Positions 1-5,730 of a stretch of 8,482 bases of DNA are shown one piece after another. Position 1 is the stretch's first letter. Every line of letters begins with the position of its first letter. The DNA is from Lachnospiraceae bacterium UBA1201 (GTDB lineage: Bacteria; Bacillota; Clostridia; Lachnospirales; Lachnospiraceae). The notes beneath the pieces are model-generated. The model saw only the letters and a program-made list of their open reading frames with translations. It searched no databases and was not told the origin of the DNA. The DNA lies in the NCBI GenBank assembly GCA_002309675.1, contig DBXX01000101.1:1-8482 (forward strand), given 5' to 3'. The position numbers and the translations under genes are program-made.

Positions 1-1445
1 TTGATCTGGCCGAACGCATCCGGCAGGTTCAGCGTCACCAGCTCGCCGTCGCCGTAGGTGTCGCGAAGCAGCAGCGAGTAACTCTCTTCGTCCGCTACCG
101 CCTTACACAGGGCGCCCCAGGTCGCGTTGTTGCGGAGCTCAAGCACGGAAAATTCGATCGGTTTCTCGGCGATCTGATCACGCACACCGTCCCACCGCTC
201 GGACGTGAAGAAGCGGTCCGTGCGGATCCTGCGTCCGCCGTCGCGGATGGATGTCATGCCCTTTAAGCCGCGATCCAGCGTAGCTTTCACGAAGCCCGGC
301 GTCACGATCGCCTTGCCGCCGGCAGCCACATAGCGCTCGGTCTTCTCCATAATGTCCGGATCGTACGCGGACGATGCCGTCAATAGAACGCGCTTCGCAT
401 TTTCCGGAAAATACGGGACCGGAAGGATCGGGAAGCCGTGCATGCCCAGGAAATCCTGGATATTATCCTCGCCCTGCGAAGCATTCGGAATGTAGCAAGG
501 CGTGCCGATGCTGTCGCCCAGATGCGAAAGTAGCGTGTCCAGCTTATCCAGCATAAATCCCAGGGTCGGAATACACAGATTGTCATATAAGCTCTGGAAG
601 CAGAACATCATAAGTTCCCGCGGCTTCGAAAACGCGGTCAGGTAGGCCTGCTCCAGATACTGCTCCACCAGCGGGCAGTCGTACGGATCGAACCATCCGC
701 CGCCGTTGCCGCCCGGAAGCATCGCCTCCATGTAACGCATCAGCGAAAACGACAGATACCGCGGCAAATGCTGGTCCGTATGTCTCGGATCGCGCGTCTC
801 GGTGCCGGTGTAGATGCCGTCGAATATCTCCTTCTGCGACGCCGGATCGTAGCCGGTCTCCTGATACGACTCCATCCAGTTCGGGTACTTGATGATCACA
901 CGGCAGGCCGGGTTCTCCTGTTTCGCCGGCCTGATGATGAAATCCTTCGACGCCTGATAGAGTTTCGCCACGCGGTAGCTCTGCCAGCTTCCGTCCGTGA
1001 TGCCGTGCGCAACGTTGAAGGCCTCCTTCTCCCGCCGGCAGTCCTCACACGTACAGTTTGTGAAAAAGAAGTCATCGATGATGAACTCGTCGAACACACG
1101 GCCGCACAGCGCTGCCGCCTCCGACAACCGGTCCGTCATGGCCTTATCGTTGTAGCACAAGGTGTCGAACATGCGGGCCTTCTTCTTCGTGCCCTCCGGC
1201 TGCGGCGCGCAAGGGGTAATGCCACCCGCCACGCGGATCCCGTGCGCCTCGAACACTTCCTTGACCATGCGCACCTGCGCCTCCGTGGCGAAATCCCCGC
1301 CGCGGTACGGCTCCAGATACACCTTATCCAGGTGCAGATGCTTCTCGAAGAAAGCGATCTCCTGCTCCAGTTGTTCCCGGTCCGCCTCTTTCGTCCCGTG
1401 CGCTATGAAATACGTCGCCAGTTCAAAATTCTTGTAAACCCCCAT
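1..1445 (-). CDS. Putative glycoside hydrolase-like TIM-barrel protein (C-terminus outside window)
   Basis: The frame is open from an ATG at 1445 to the left edge, giving 481 full codons and no stop, so the protein is C-terminally cut by the window. The start is set by AGGAGG at 1452-1457, 6 nt upstream. There is no signal peptide, so it is probably cytoplasmic. The N-terminal ~300 residues alternate strand-like and helix-like segments, as in a TIM barrel. A notable motif at residues 118-136 is FDEFIIDDFFFTNCTCEDC, with adjacent acids D124/D125 and a C-x-C-x-x-C cluster (C131, C133, C136). Around residue 372 is YVAAGGKAIVTPGF, which resembles the amidotransferase-like domain that follows the barrel in GH42-type beta-galactosidases. 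I infer a carbohydrate-active enzyme of the GH42/hypothetical-glycosidase type. I cannot name a substrate or prove catalytic residues. Its upstream region is entirely replaced by the RAYT/REP element, so no native promoter is visible. Confidence 0.6.
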   Translation of the reverse strand, partial: MGVYKNFELATYFIAHGTKEADREQLEQEIAFFEKHLHLDKVYLEPYRGGDFATEAQVRMVKEVFEAHGIRVAGGITPCAPQPEGTKKKARMFDTLCYNDKAMTDRLSEAAALCGRVFDEFIIDDFFFTNCTCEDCRREKEAFNVAHGITDGSWQSYRVAKLYQASKDFIIRPAKQENPACRVIIKYPNWMESYQETGYDPASQKEIFDGIYTGTETRDPRHTDQHLPRYLSFSLMRYMEAMLPGGNGGGWFDPYDCPLVEQYLEQAYLTAFSKPRELMMFCFQSLYDNLCIPTLGFMLDKLDTLLSHLGDSIGTPCYIPNASQGEDNIQDFLGMHGFPILPVPYFPENAKRVLLTASSAYDPDIMEKTERYVAAGGKAIVTPGFVKATLDRGLKGMTSIRDGGRRIRTDRFFTSERWDGVRDQIAEKPIEFSVLELRNNATWGALCKAVADEESYSLLLRDTYGDGELVTLNLPDAFGQI

Positions 1446-1451
1446 AGTAAA

Positions 1452-1457
1452 CCTCCT
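1452..1457 (-). promoter_or_regulatory. Ribosome binding site of the glycosidase-like gene
   Basis: On the minus strand this is a perfect AGGAGG 6 nt before the ATG at 1445. Only four more bases separate it from the outer REP unit that starts at 1462. The translation signal survived intact, but everything further upstream belongs to the mobile element. Confidence 0.8.
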
Positions 1458-1461
1458 CTTC

Positions 1462-1490
1462 GTGACAGTGGGGACGGTTCTTTTTGTCAC
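1462..1490 (+). repeat. REP-like unit 1 (outer left)
   Basis: A 29-bp unit that begins GTGACA and ends TGTCAC, a 6-bp self-complementary pair, around the core GGGGACGGTTCT. It is the exact reverse complement of unit 3 (2321-2349). It is separated from unit 2 by a single C, so the junction TGTCAC-C-GTGACA is also palindromic. Confidence 0.9.
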
Positions 1491-1491
1491 C

Positions 1492-1520
1492 GTGACAATG
1501 GGGACGGTTCTATCTGTCAC
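1492..1520 (+). repeat. REP-like unit 2 (inner left, carries the transposase stop)
   Basis: Same orientation as unit 1 and different from it at unit positions 7, 21 and 23. The A at unit position 21 (base 1512) is found only in this copy. Read on the minus strand it creates the TAG at 1510-1512 that ends the transposase frame. Confidence 0.9.
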
Positions 1521-2259
1521 ATGTGACTCGTTGTATTACCCCCCGTCCTATTCCTGTTAACCTTTCGATCTGACGAACGGTCAATCCTGCCTCTCGGAGA
1601 CTGCGCAAGGCATTGTCCCGAGGTATTTTATCATACCCCTTCAAAACCGTACCGCTATTCAGCCCCAGCACTTCCTCGAGTTTTCCTTTAGCCCATTCAT
1701 CATCTCTTTTATGTCTGTTAAACTCCAGACAATCATCTTCATTCCCTGCAGAAATAAAAACTGCATATCGCTCCCAACTCCCGATCAATTTACACAGTAT
1801 TTCCGTGTTCACAAAAGACTCTGGATCGTCGTATCTTCGATAGCTGCTCCACATATACTCCGAAGCAGGGCAAATCCCGGCCGCAGCCGGATTATTCAAT
1901 ATGTACCGAAACACGGAGAGCAGATACTCTCTTGTTTCTACGGCCTCGCTGAGATATCGATCCTGAAACAAATGTCCCGTTCTTTCATATTTCTTGTTGT
2001 AGTAGGCGGCATAGCTCACGCCCATTTTTTTCATAAACAGAGGCAGGCAATTATCGGTGTCCCGCAGCAACAGATGAACGTGATTGTCCATTAGACAATA
2101 TGTGTTGATCGTGATAGGCATCTCCCCGGAATACTTTTTAAGTAGTGATATGTAATACCTGTAATCCCTATCGTTCTCAAACAGAATCTGCTTTCCGACA
2201 CCTCTGACGATCACGTGGAAATACCCGCTTAAGCTCATTTTTCTTGCCTGTCTAGCCAA
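1510..2259 (-). CDS. REP-associated tyrosine transposase (RAYT, Y1/HUH family)
   Basis: This encodes a 249-residue single-strand DNA transposase that is expected to recognise the flanking REP hairpins. I place the start at the TTG at 2259. It has AAGGAGG (2268-2274) 8 nt upstream and yields the canonical family N-terminus MARQARK. An ATG at 2292 and one at 2379 would add residues encoded by leader and repeat DNA. The HUH metal-binding motif is H60-V-H62 in YCLMDNHVHLLL. GHLFQDRY follows at residues 95-102. The likely catalytic tyrosine is Y119 in FRYILNNP, with Y112 the less likely alternative. The C-terminus (about 222-245, LTVRQIERLTGIGRGVIQRV) looks like a helix-turn-helix for repeat binding. 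The last codons and stop lie in REP unit 2. No frameshift or internal stop is visible, so the gene looks intact. There are no accessory genes such as tnpB. Confidence 0.88.
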   Translation of the reverse strand: MARQARKMSLSGYFHVIVRGVGKQILFENDRDYRYYISLLKKYSGEMPITINTYCLMDNHVHLLLRDTDNCLPLFMKKMGVSYAAYYNKKYERTGHLFQDRYLSEAVETREYLLSVFRYILNNPAAAGICPASEYMWSSYRRYDDPESFVNTEILCKLIGSWERYAVFISAGNEDDCLEFNRHKRDDEWAKGKLEEVLGLNSGTVLKGYDKIPRDNALRSLREAGLTVRQIERLTGIGRGVIQRVTCDR

Positions 2260-2267
2260 TATTGCTT

Positions 2268-2274
2268 CCTCCTT
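2268..2274 (-). promoter_or_regulatory. Ribosome binding site fixing a TTG start for the RAYT gene
   Basis: The minus strand reads AAGGAGG, then 8 nt, then TTG GCT AGA CAG. No comparable site precedes the in-frame ATG at 2292. This spacing, together with the family-typical MARQAR start, decides the start codon. Confidence 0.8.
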
Positions 2275-2295
2275 ATTCAATTGTTTTTTCATTTT

Positions 2296-2315
2296 CCGAG
2301 AGTTTGAGCACTCGG
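2296..2315. repeat. Short inverted repeat in the RAYT leader
   Basis: CCGAG and CTCGG flank a 10-nt loop, between the inner right REP unit and the transposase start. It could be a subterminal structural element of the transposon or a leader hairpin. It has only five pairs and no following T-run, so it may be chance. Confidence 0.3.
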
Positions 2316-2320
2316 GCAAT

Positions 2321-2349
2321 GTGACAAAAAGAACCGTCCCCACTGTCAC
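2321..2349 (-). repeat. REP-like unit 3 (inner right)
   Basis: Inverted copy of the 29-bp unit, identical base for base to the reverse complement of unit 1, with GTGACA/TGTCAC ends. One G separates it from unit 4. Confidence 0.9.
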
Positions 2350-2350
2350 G

Positions 2351-2379
2351 GTGACAGAAAGAACCGTCCCCGGTGTCAC
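2351..2379 (-). repeat. REP-like unit 4 (outer right, abuts greA)
   Basis: Inverted copy. In the unit 1 orientation it differs from unit 1 at positions 7, 8 and 23 and keeps the core GGGGACGGTTCT. It starts one base after the greA TGA (2381-2383), so it forms the start of the greA 3' untranslated region if transcription continues. Confidence 0.9.
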
Positions 2380-2380
2380 C

Positions 2381-2878
2381 TCAATACTTGCGGATGGCCT
2401 GGTTTTCGTCCGCCATGCCGATCGCGCGGATCACGACGTAGTAGGACACGCGCTCGTCGACCTGCACCAGAATGCGGTCGCCGACGCGGTGGCCGACCAG
2501 AGCCTTTCCGATGGGCGACTCGATGCTGATCAAGCCCTTCGAAGAATTGCCCCGGATCGACGTCACGAGGGTAATGGTCTCCTCCTCGTCGTCATCCTCG
2601 AAATACAGCGTCACGGTGCGGTCCATACCCGCCACGTCCGCTGGCGCCTTATCTTCCACGATCTGCGCGTTCGCGATGAGCCTCTCCAGATAGCGGATGC
2701 GGCTCTCGTTCTGGTTCTTATCCTTCTTCGCCGCGTGGTACTCGAAATTCTCGCTCAGGTCGCCGTGCGCGCGTGCCTCCTGCACCGCCGCGATGGCTTC
2801 CTTACGTACCACAAGTTTGCGGTAGTCGATCTCCTCCTGTATTTTTCGGATATCCTCCTGTGTCATTCGTTCGCCCAT
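2381..2878 (-). CDS. greA: Transcription elongation factor GreA
   Basis: GreA enters the secondary channel of stalled RNA polymerase and stimulates cleavage of backtracked RNA. The 165-residue product is close to the usual ~158. An N-terminal coiled coil (about 1-75) carries the tip signature GDLSENFEYHAAK, in which D40 and E43 match the acidic residues that hold the catalytic magnesium. The C-terminal globular domain follows, with VTSIRGNSSKGLISIESPIGKALVG typical of the FKBP-like fold. The start ATG at 2878 has AAGGAAGGT 7 nt upstream. An in-frame GTG at 2941 would add 21 unlikely residues. The C-terminus runs somewhat past the usual end (DENQAIRKY). It lies 83 bp after ispD and is probably co-transcribed with it. 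The stop is one base from REP unit 4, so the tail may have been altered when the element arrived. A GreA-like paralogue is possible if another greA exists. Confidence 0.9.
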   Translation of the reverse strand: MGERMTQEDIRKIQEEIDYRKLVVRKEAIAAVQEARAHGDLSENFEYHAAKKDKNQNESRIRYLERLIANAQIVEDKAPADVAGMDRTVTLYFEDDDEEETITLVTSIRGNSSKGLISIESPIGKALVGHRVGDRILVQVDERVSYYVVIRAIGMADENQAIRKY

Positions 2879-2905
2879 GGCAAACACCTTCCTTTCGAGC
2901 CTTTC

Positions 2906-2920
2906 GGCAGCCGAGCTGCC
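2906..2920 (-). other. Perfect hairpin in the greA leader
   Basis: GGCAGC and GCTGCC pair perfectly around a 3-nt TCG loop, in the 83-bp spacer between ispD and greA and 11 nt upstream of the greA ribosome binding site. No T-run follows, so it is not a standard terminator. It may be an mRNA stability or processing element. It could also be incidental in GC-rich DNA. Confidence 0.4.
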
Positions 2921-2961
2921 ACAGGCCACTAGATATTTCACATCCTGAACGGCCTGATAAC

Positions 2962-3714
2962 CTAAGCCCGCTTCGTCAGGATGTACTCTGCATATTCCAG
3001 ATCCTCTGCGAGCGTCACCTTGCGGTTCGTCGGCTCGCCCTGCGCCAGAAATACCGGGTGGTCGGTATATCGCTCCACCACGCTCGCATCGTCCGTGATG
3101 TTCTTTTCTTCCGCGGCAAATGCTTCCGGCGCCTCGTTTCTCTGCTGCTCCATCGCAGCGTACGCCCGCGCCAGCAGCTCGGTCGCAAACCCCTGCGGCG
3201 TCTGCACCGCGTACAGTTCGTTTCGCGGCAGCGTCCGGTCGATTCGCGCGCCGTCCGCGCTCTGTTTCACCGTGTCCGTCACCGGGACCGCCGCCACACA
3301 GGCGCCCGTCTCGATCGTCTTTGCGACCACGCGGTCAATGCACTCGGGGCTCACCAGTGCCCGCGCGGCATCATGCACCAGCACAATGTCGTACGCTTCC
3401 GCCTGCTTAAGGACCGCATCCAGCCCGCACTTCGACGAGTCGAACCGCTCCCGGCCGCCGGCCACGACACCAATCAACTTCGAATAAGGTCCGTAGTTCT
3501 CCGTCAGCTCCCGCGTCACGCGCTCCACGTCCGCAGCGCCCACGACCACCAGGATCGCATCGACCGAGGACGCCGCCTCAAACGCATCCAATGTATGGCA
3601 AATAAGCGGCCGACCGCAAAGCAGCAGATACTGCTTCGGGATGTCGCCGCCCATGCGTAAACCTTTGCCGCCGGCCAGAATGACCGCCGCTGTTCTCACG
3701 TTCCTGTCCTTCAT
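2962..3714 (-). CDS. ispD: 2-C-methyl-D-erythritol 4-phosphate cytidylyltransferase
   Basis: IspD transfers CMP from CTP to MEP, giving CDP-ME, the third step of the MEP isoprenoid pathway in the cytoplasm. The 250-residue protein has the nucleotidyltransferase loop AAVILAGGKGLRMGGDIPKQ (9-28, with R20 and K27 expected to bind CTP), GGRERFDSS (86-94), VHDAAR (113-118), PVTDTVK (144-150), TPQGF (172-176), ITDDASVVE (206-214) and a C-terminal NRKVTLAEDL. It is slightly long for the family (~230), mainly from an Ala/Glu-rich insert around 189-204. The start at 3714 follows AGGGTG (3721-3726) by 6 nt. An in-frame ATG at 3747 lies within the upstream hairpin. TarI (ribitol-5-phosphate cytidylyltransferase) is a close relative, but no teichoic acid genes are nearby. 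Confidence 0.9.
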   Translation of the reverse strand: MKDRNVRTAAVILAGGKGLRMGGDIPKQYLLLCGRPLICHTLDAFEAASSVDAILVVVGAADVERVTRELTENYGPYSKLIGVVAGGRERFDSSKCGLDAVLKQAEAYDIVLVHDAARALVSPECIDRVVAKTIETGACVAAVPVTDTVKQSADGARIDRTLPRNELYAVQTPQGFATELLARAYAAMEQQRNEAPEAFAAEEKNITDDASVVERYTDHPVFLAQGEPTNRKVTLAEDLEYAEYILTKRA

Positions 3715-3727
3715 ACTGTTCACCCTA

Positions 3728-3752
3728 CCGGCGGGCGCAAAAGCCACGCCGG
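3728..3752 (-). other. GC-rich hairpin abutting the ispD ribosome binding site
   Basis: On the minus strand CCGGCG pairs with CGCCGG, and inside it GGC with GCC, around a TTTTGC loop with a single bulged T. That makes nine base pairs. The 3' end lies one base before the AGGGTG of ispD. There is no T-run after it. Its position suggests an mRNA processing or translation-tuning role between tsaD and ispD, which is inference. Confidence 0.45.
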
Positions 3753-3775
3753 CCCGTTCCGGGAACCGCTTTCGA

Positions 3776-4798
3776 TCAGCGCTGTCCGATCTTCAGCCCC
3801 GGCACTGCATTCAGGTCATAGCCGCTCACGCGGCCCTTCATAAATTCATAATACGCCGCCGAACCGATCATCGCAGCATTGTCCGTACACAGGATCGGAT
3901 CGGGATAGTACAGCTTGATGCCCTGCTTCTCGCAGGCTGCGCTCATGGCGCTGCGCAGGCCTTTATTCGACGCCACGCCGCCCGCCATCACGAGGCTGTG
4001 ATAACCACGGTCGTGCACCGCCTCCAGCGCATGGGAGACCAGCACCGAAACGACCGCGTCCTGAAACGAAGCCGCGATGTCCGCCCGCCGGATCTCGTGC
4101 CCCAGCATCTCTTCATGGTTAATGTAATTCAGCACCGCCGACTTAAGCCCGCTGAAGCTGAAATCGTACGGAGCGCCCTCAACCTTCGCGCGCGGGAACG
4201 GAATGTTCGCCACTCCCTCCGGCGCCAGTTTGTCGATCTTCGGACCGCCCGGATAACCCAGGCCGATGGCGCGCGCCACCTTATCGAAACTCTCGCCCGC
4301 GGCATCGTCCCGCGTGCGTCCGAGGATCTCGTACTCCCCGTAGTCCTTCATTTCCACCAGGTGTGTGTGTCCGCCCGAAACGATCAGGCAGATAAACGGC
4401 GGCTCCAACTCCGGATGGGCGATAAAATTCGCCGCCACGTGTCCCTCGATGTGGTTCACGCCGATCAGTGGTTTCTGCGCGGCAAATGCGATGGCTTTCG
4501 CCGCTGCAACGCCGACCAGCAACGCGCCGACCAGGCCGGGACCGTAGGTCACGGCGATCGCGTCCATGTCCTCCAGGCGCATATTCGCCTGCGACAGCGC
4601 CTCCATTATCACGGGGTTGATCTTCTCCACGTGCTTTCGCGACGCGATCTCCGGGACCACGCCGCCGTACAGGGTGTGCAGCGCGATCTGCGACGAGATC
4701 ACGTTCGACAGCACCTTGCGTCCGTTTTGCACCACCGCCGCCGCAGTCTCGTCACACGACGACTCAATGGCCAGTATCGTACAGGGTCTTTCTTCCAT
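3776..4798 (-). CDS. tsaD: tRNA N6-adenosine threonylcarbamoyltransferase TsaD
   Basis: TsaD (Gcp/YgjD/Kae1 family) transfers the threonylcarbamoyl group from threonylcarbamoyl-AMP to A37 of ANN-decoding tRNAs, working with TsaB and TsaE. At 340 residues it has the normal length. ASKHA-fold signatures are visible: ILAIESSCDET (8-18), YGGVVPEIASRKH (44-56), GPGLVGALLVG (86-96), the metal-binding NHIEGH (H116, H120), SGGHTHLV, FDKVARAIGLGYPGGP, FSFSGLKSA, MAGGVASNKGLR and CTDNAAMIG, whose Asp is the third metal ligand. The ATG at 4798 follows GAGGAG (4804-4809). That site overlaps the end of rnz, whose stop is 2 nt away, so the two are probably translationally coupled. TsaC/TsaC2, needed to make the intermediate, is not in the window. 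Confidence 0.97.
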   Translation of the reverse strand: MEERPCTILAIESSCDETAAAVVQNGRKVLSNVISSQIALHTLYGGVVPEIASRKHVEKINPVIMEALSQANMRLEDMDAIAVTYGPGLVGALLVGVAAAKAIAFAAQKPLIGVNHIEGHVAANFIAHPELEPPFICLIVSGGHTHLVEMKDYGEYEILGRTRDDAAGESFDKVARAIGLGYPGGPKIDKLAPEGVANIPFPRAKVEGAPYDFSFSGLKSAVLNYINHEEMLGHEIRRADIAASFQDAVVSVLVSHALEAVHDRGYHSLVMAGGVASNKGLRSAMSAACEKQGIKLYYPDPILCTDNAAMIGSAAYYEFMKGRVSGYDLNAVPGLKIGQR

Positions 4799-4800
4799 GT

Positions 4801-5721
4801 CTACTCCTCATCGAACGAAAGTGTAATGCTTCTTCCGTCCTTCGGCAGGACCGCCTCGGGAAATATCTTCCGCGCGTCCTTCTCATATTCTTCGGGATGA
4901 TTTAGGGAGGGGCTGTAATGTGTCAGCCAGAAGCGTCGGGGATTAGCCTGCCGCGCCAGTTGCGCCGCCTCCGTGATCATCATGTGTTTGTTTTCTTTCG
5001 CATTCGCCAGCTTCTCGGGGTCGCCGTACATGCCCTCGCAGATGAACAGGTCCGCATCCTGCGCCATCTCGGCGATCACCGGAACCGGCCGCGTGTCGGT
5101 CGCATAGACCAGCTTCAGGCCGCGTCTCTGCGGTCCCAGCACCATGTCCGGCGTGTAGATCTTTCCGGGCGTTTCCGGATCTTCGATCGTCTCGCCCTTC
5201 TGCAGCCGGTGCCACAGCGGCAACGGGATCCCCTGCTCCTTCGCGCGCGTCGCATCAAACCGCCCGCCGCGCTTCACTTCAAATTTATAGCCATAGCATG
5301 TCACCTTATGCTGCAGGCGGAAGGCCGTGACCTCCATGCCCGCCAGGGACAGCGTCTCAACACTCTCCGTCAGTTCGATAAAGCGAATCGGGAACGGCAG
5401 CTCCGGGGCAATGACGCGCAAAGCATTTACCACGCGCTCTAAGCCCTTCGGGCCCACCATGGTCAGAGGCTCCGTCCGCTCGGCATTGCCCATGGTCAGG
5501 AGCATGCCGGGAAGACCGCTGATGTGGTCGGCGTGGTAATGGGTGATGCACATCACATCGATGGGCTTCGCGCTCCATTTCGCCTCTTTCATCGCGATCT
5601 GCGTCGCCTCGCCGCAGTCCACCAGCACCTGTACGCCGTTGTAGCGAAGCATCAGAGAAGTCAGATAGCGGTACGGCAGCGGCATCATGCCGCCCGTTCC
5701 GAGCAAACAAACGTCAAGCAT
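4801..5721 (-). CDS. rnz: Ribonuclease Z (tRNA 3'-processing endoribonuclease)
   Basis: This is a metallo-beta-lactamase-fold endonuclease that trims the 3' trailer of tRNA precursors, especially those lacking an encoded CCA. The 306-residue length matches the short bacterial form. The zinc motif is H61-Y-H63-A-D65-H66 in THYHADHISGLPG. Other expected ligands are H138 (RLQHKVTCYGY), D209 (YATDTRPV) and H268 (WLTHYSPSL). H246 sits in the ENKHMMITEAA motif. The region of about 151-200 (RFDATRAKEQGIP...PDMVLGPQRRG) matches the RNase Z segment, which separates it from generic hydrolases of the fold. The start at 5721 follows GAGG (5729-5732) by 7 nt. That site overlaps the rimI TGA. Its placement inside the t6A cluster suggests joint expression of tRNA maturation functions. 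Confidence 0.93.
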   Translation of the reverse strand: MLDVCLLGTGGMMPLPYRYLTSLMLRYNGVQVLVDCGEATQIAMKEAKWSAKPIDVMCITHYHADHISGLPGMLLTMGNAERTEPLTMVGPKGLERVVNALRVIAPELPFPIRFIELTESVETLSLAGMEVTAFRLQHKVTCYGYKFEVKRGGRFDATRAKEQGIPLPLWHRLQKGETIEDPETPGKIYTPDMVLGPQRRGLKLVYATDTRPVPVIAEMAQDADLFICEGMYGDPEKLANAKENKHMMITEAAQLARQANPRRFWLTHYSPSLNHPEEYEKDARKIFPEAVLPKDGRSITLSFDEE

Positions 5722-5730
5722 TTAGTAACC

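Larger units (their letters stand above)
1462..2379 (-). mobile_element. RAYT transposase gene bracketed by paired REP-like repeats
   Basis: The element consists of two tandem 29-bp repeat units (1462-1490, 1492-1520), a Y1/HUH transposase gene read leftward, and two more units in inverted orientation (2321-2349, 2351-2379). This is the layout of a REP-associated tyrosine transposase with BIME-like flanks, a domesticated relative of IS200/IS605 transposases. No other open reading frame is convincing inside it. Its right border lies one base beyond the greA stop codon and its left border 16 bp before the next start codon. I see no obvious target-site duplication, as expected for single-strand HUH transposition. 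The gene is clearly more AT-rich than its GC-rich neighbours, which suggests separate origin. Whether it is still mobile cannot be told from one copy. Confidence 0.82.

Noticed and set aside
1462..1520. Possible CRISPR repeats
   Set aside because: There are only two units per side, with 1-bp separation and no spacers, and the inverted arrangement surrounds a RAYT gene.
768..1526. A 252-codon plus-strand frame running into the left REP units
   Set aside because: It is antisense to the glycosidase-like gene, whose frame makes a coherent protein. Its C-terminal end is simply translated repeat sequence.
2321..2379. Intrinsic terminator for greA in the REP units
   Set aside because: Each unit has only a 6-bp end stem with a long loop and no T-run after it in the direction of transcription. 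A stabilising role remains possible, but a terminator call is not supported.
2879..2961. Promoter in front of greA
   Set aside because: AT-rich hexamers (TTATCA, AATATC) are present, but neither a good -35 nor a good -10 at proper spacing. Co-transcription with ispD explains the layout.
3641..4900. A 419-codon open frame on the plus strand opposite tsaD and ispD
   Set aside because: It is antisense to two genes with complete family motifs, is Arg/His-rich without recognisable domains, and is explained by GC-rich third positions keeping the opposite strand open.
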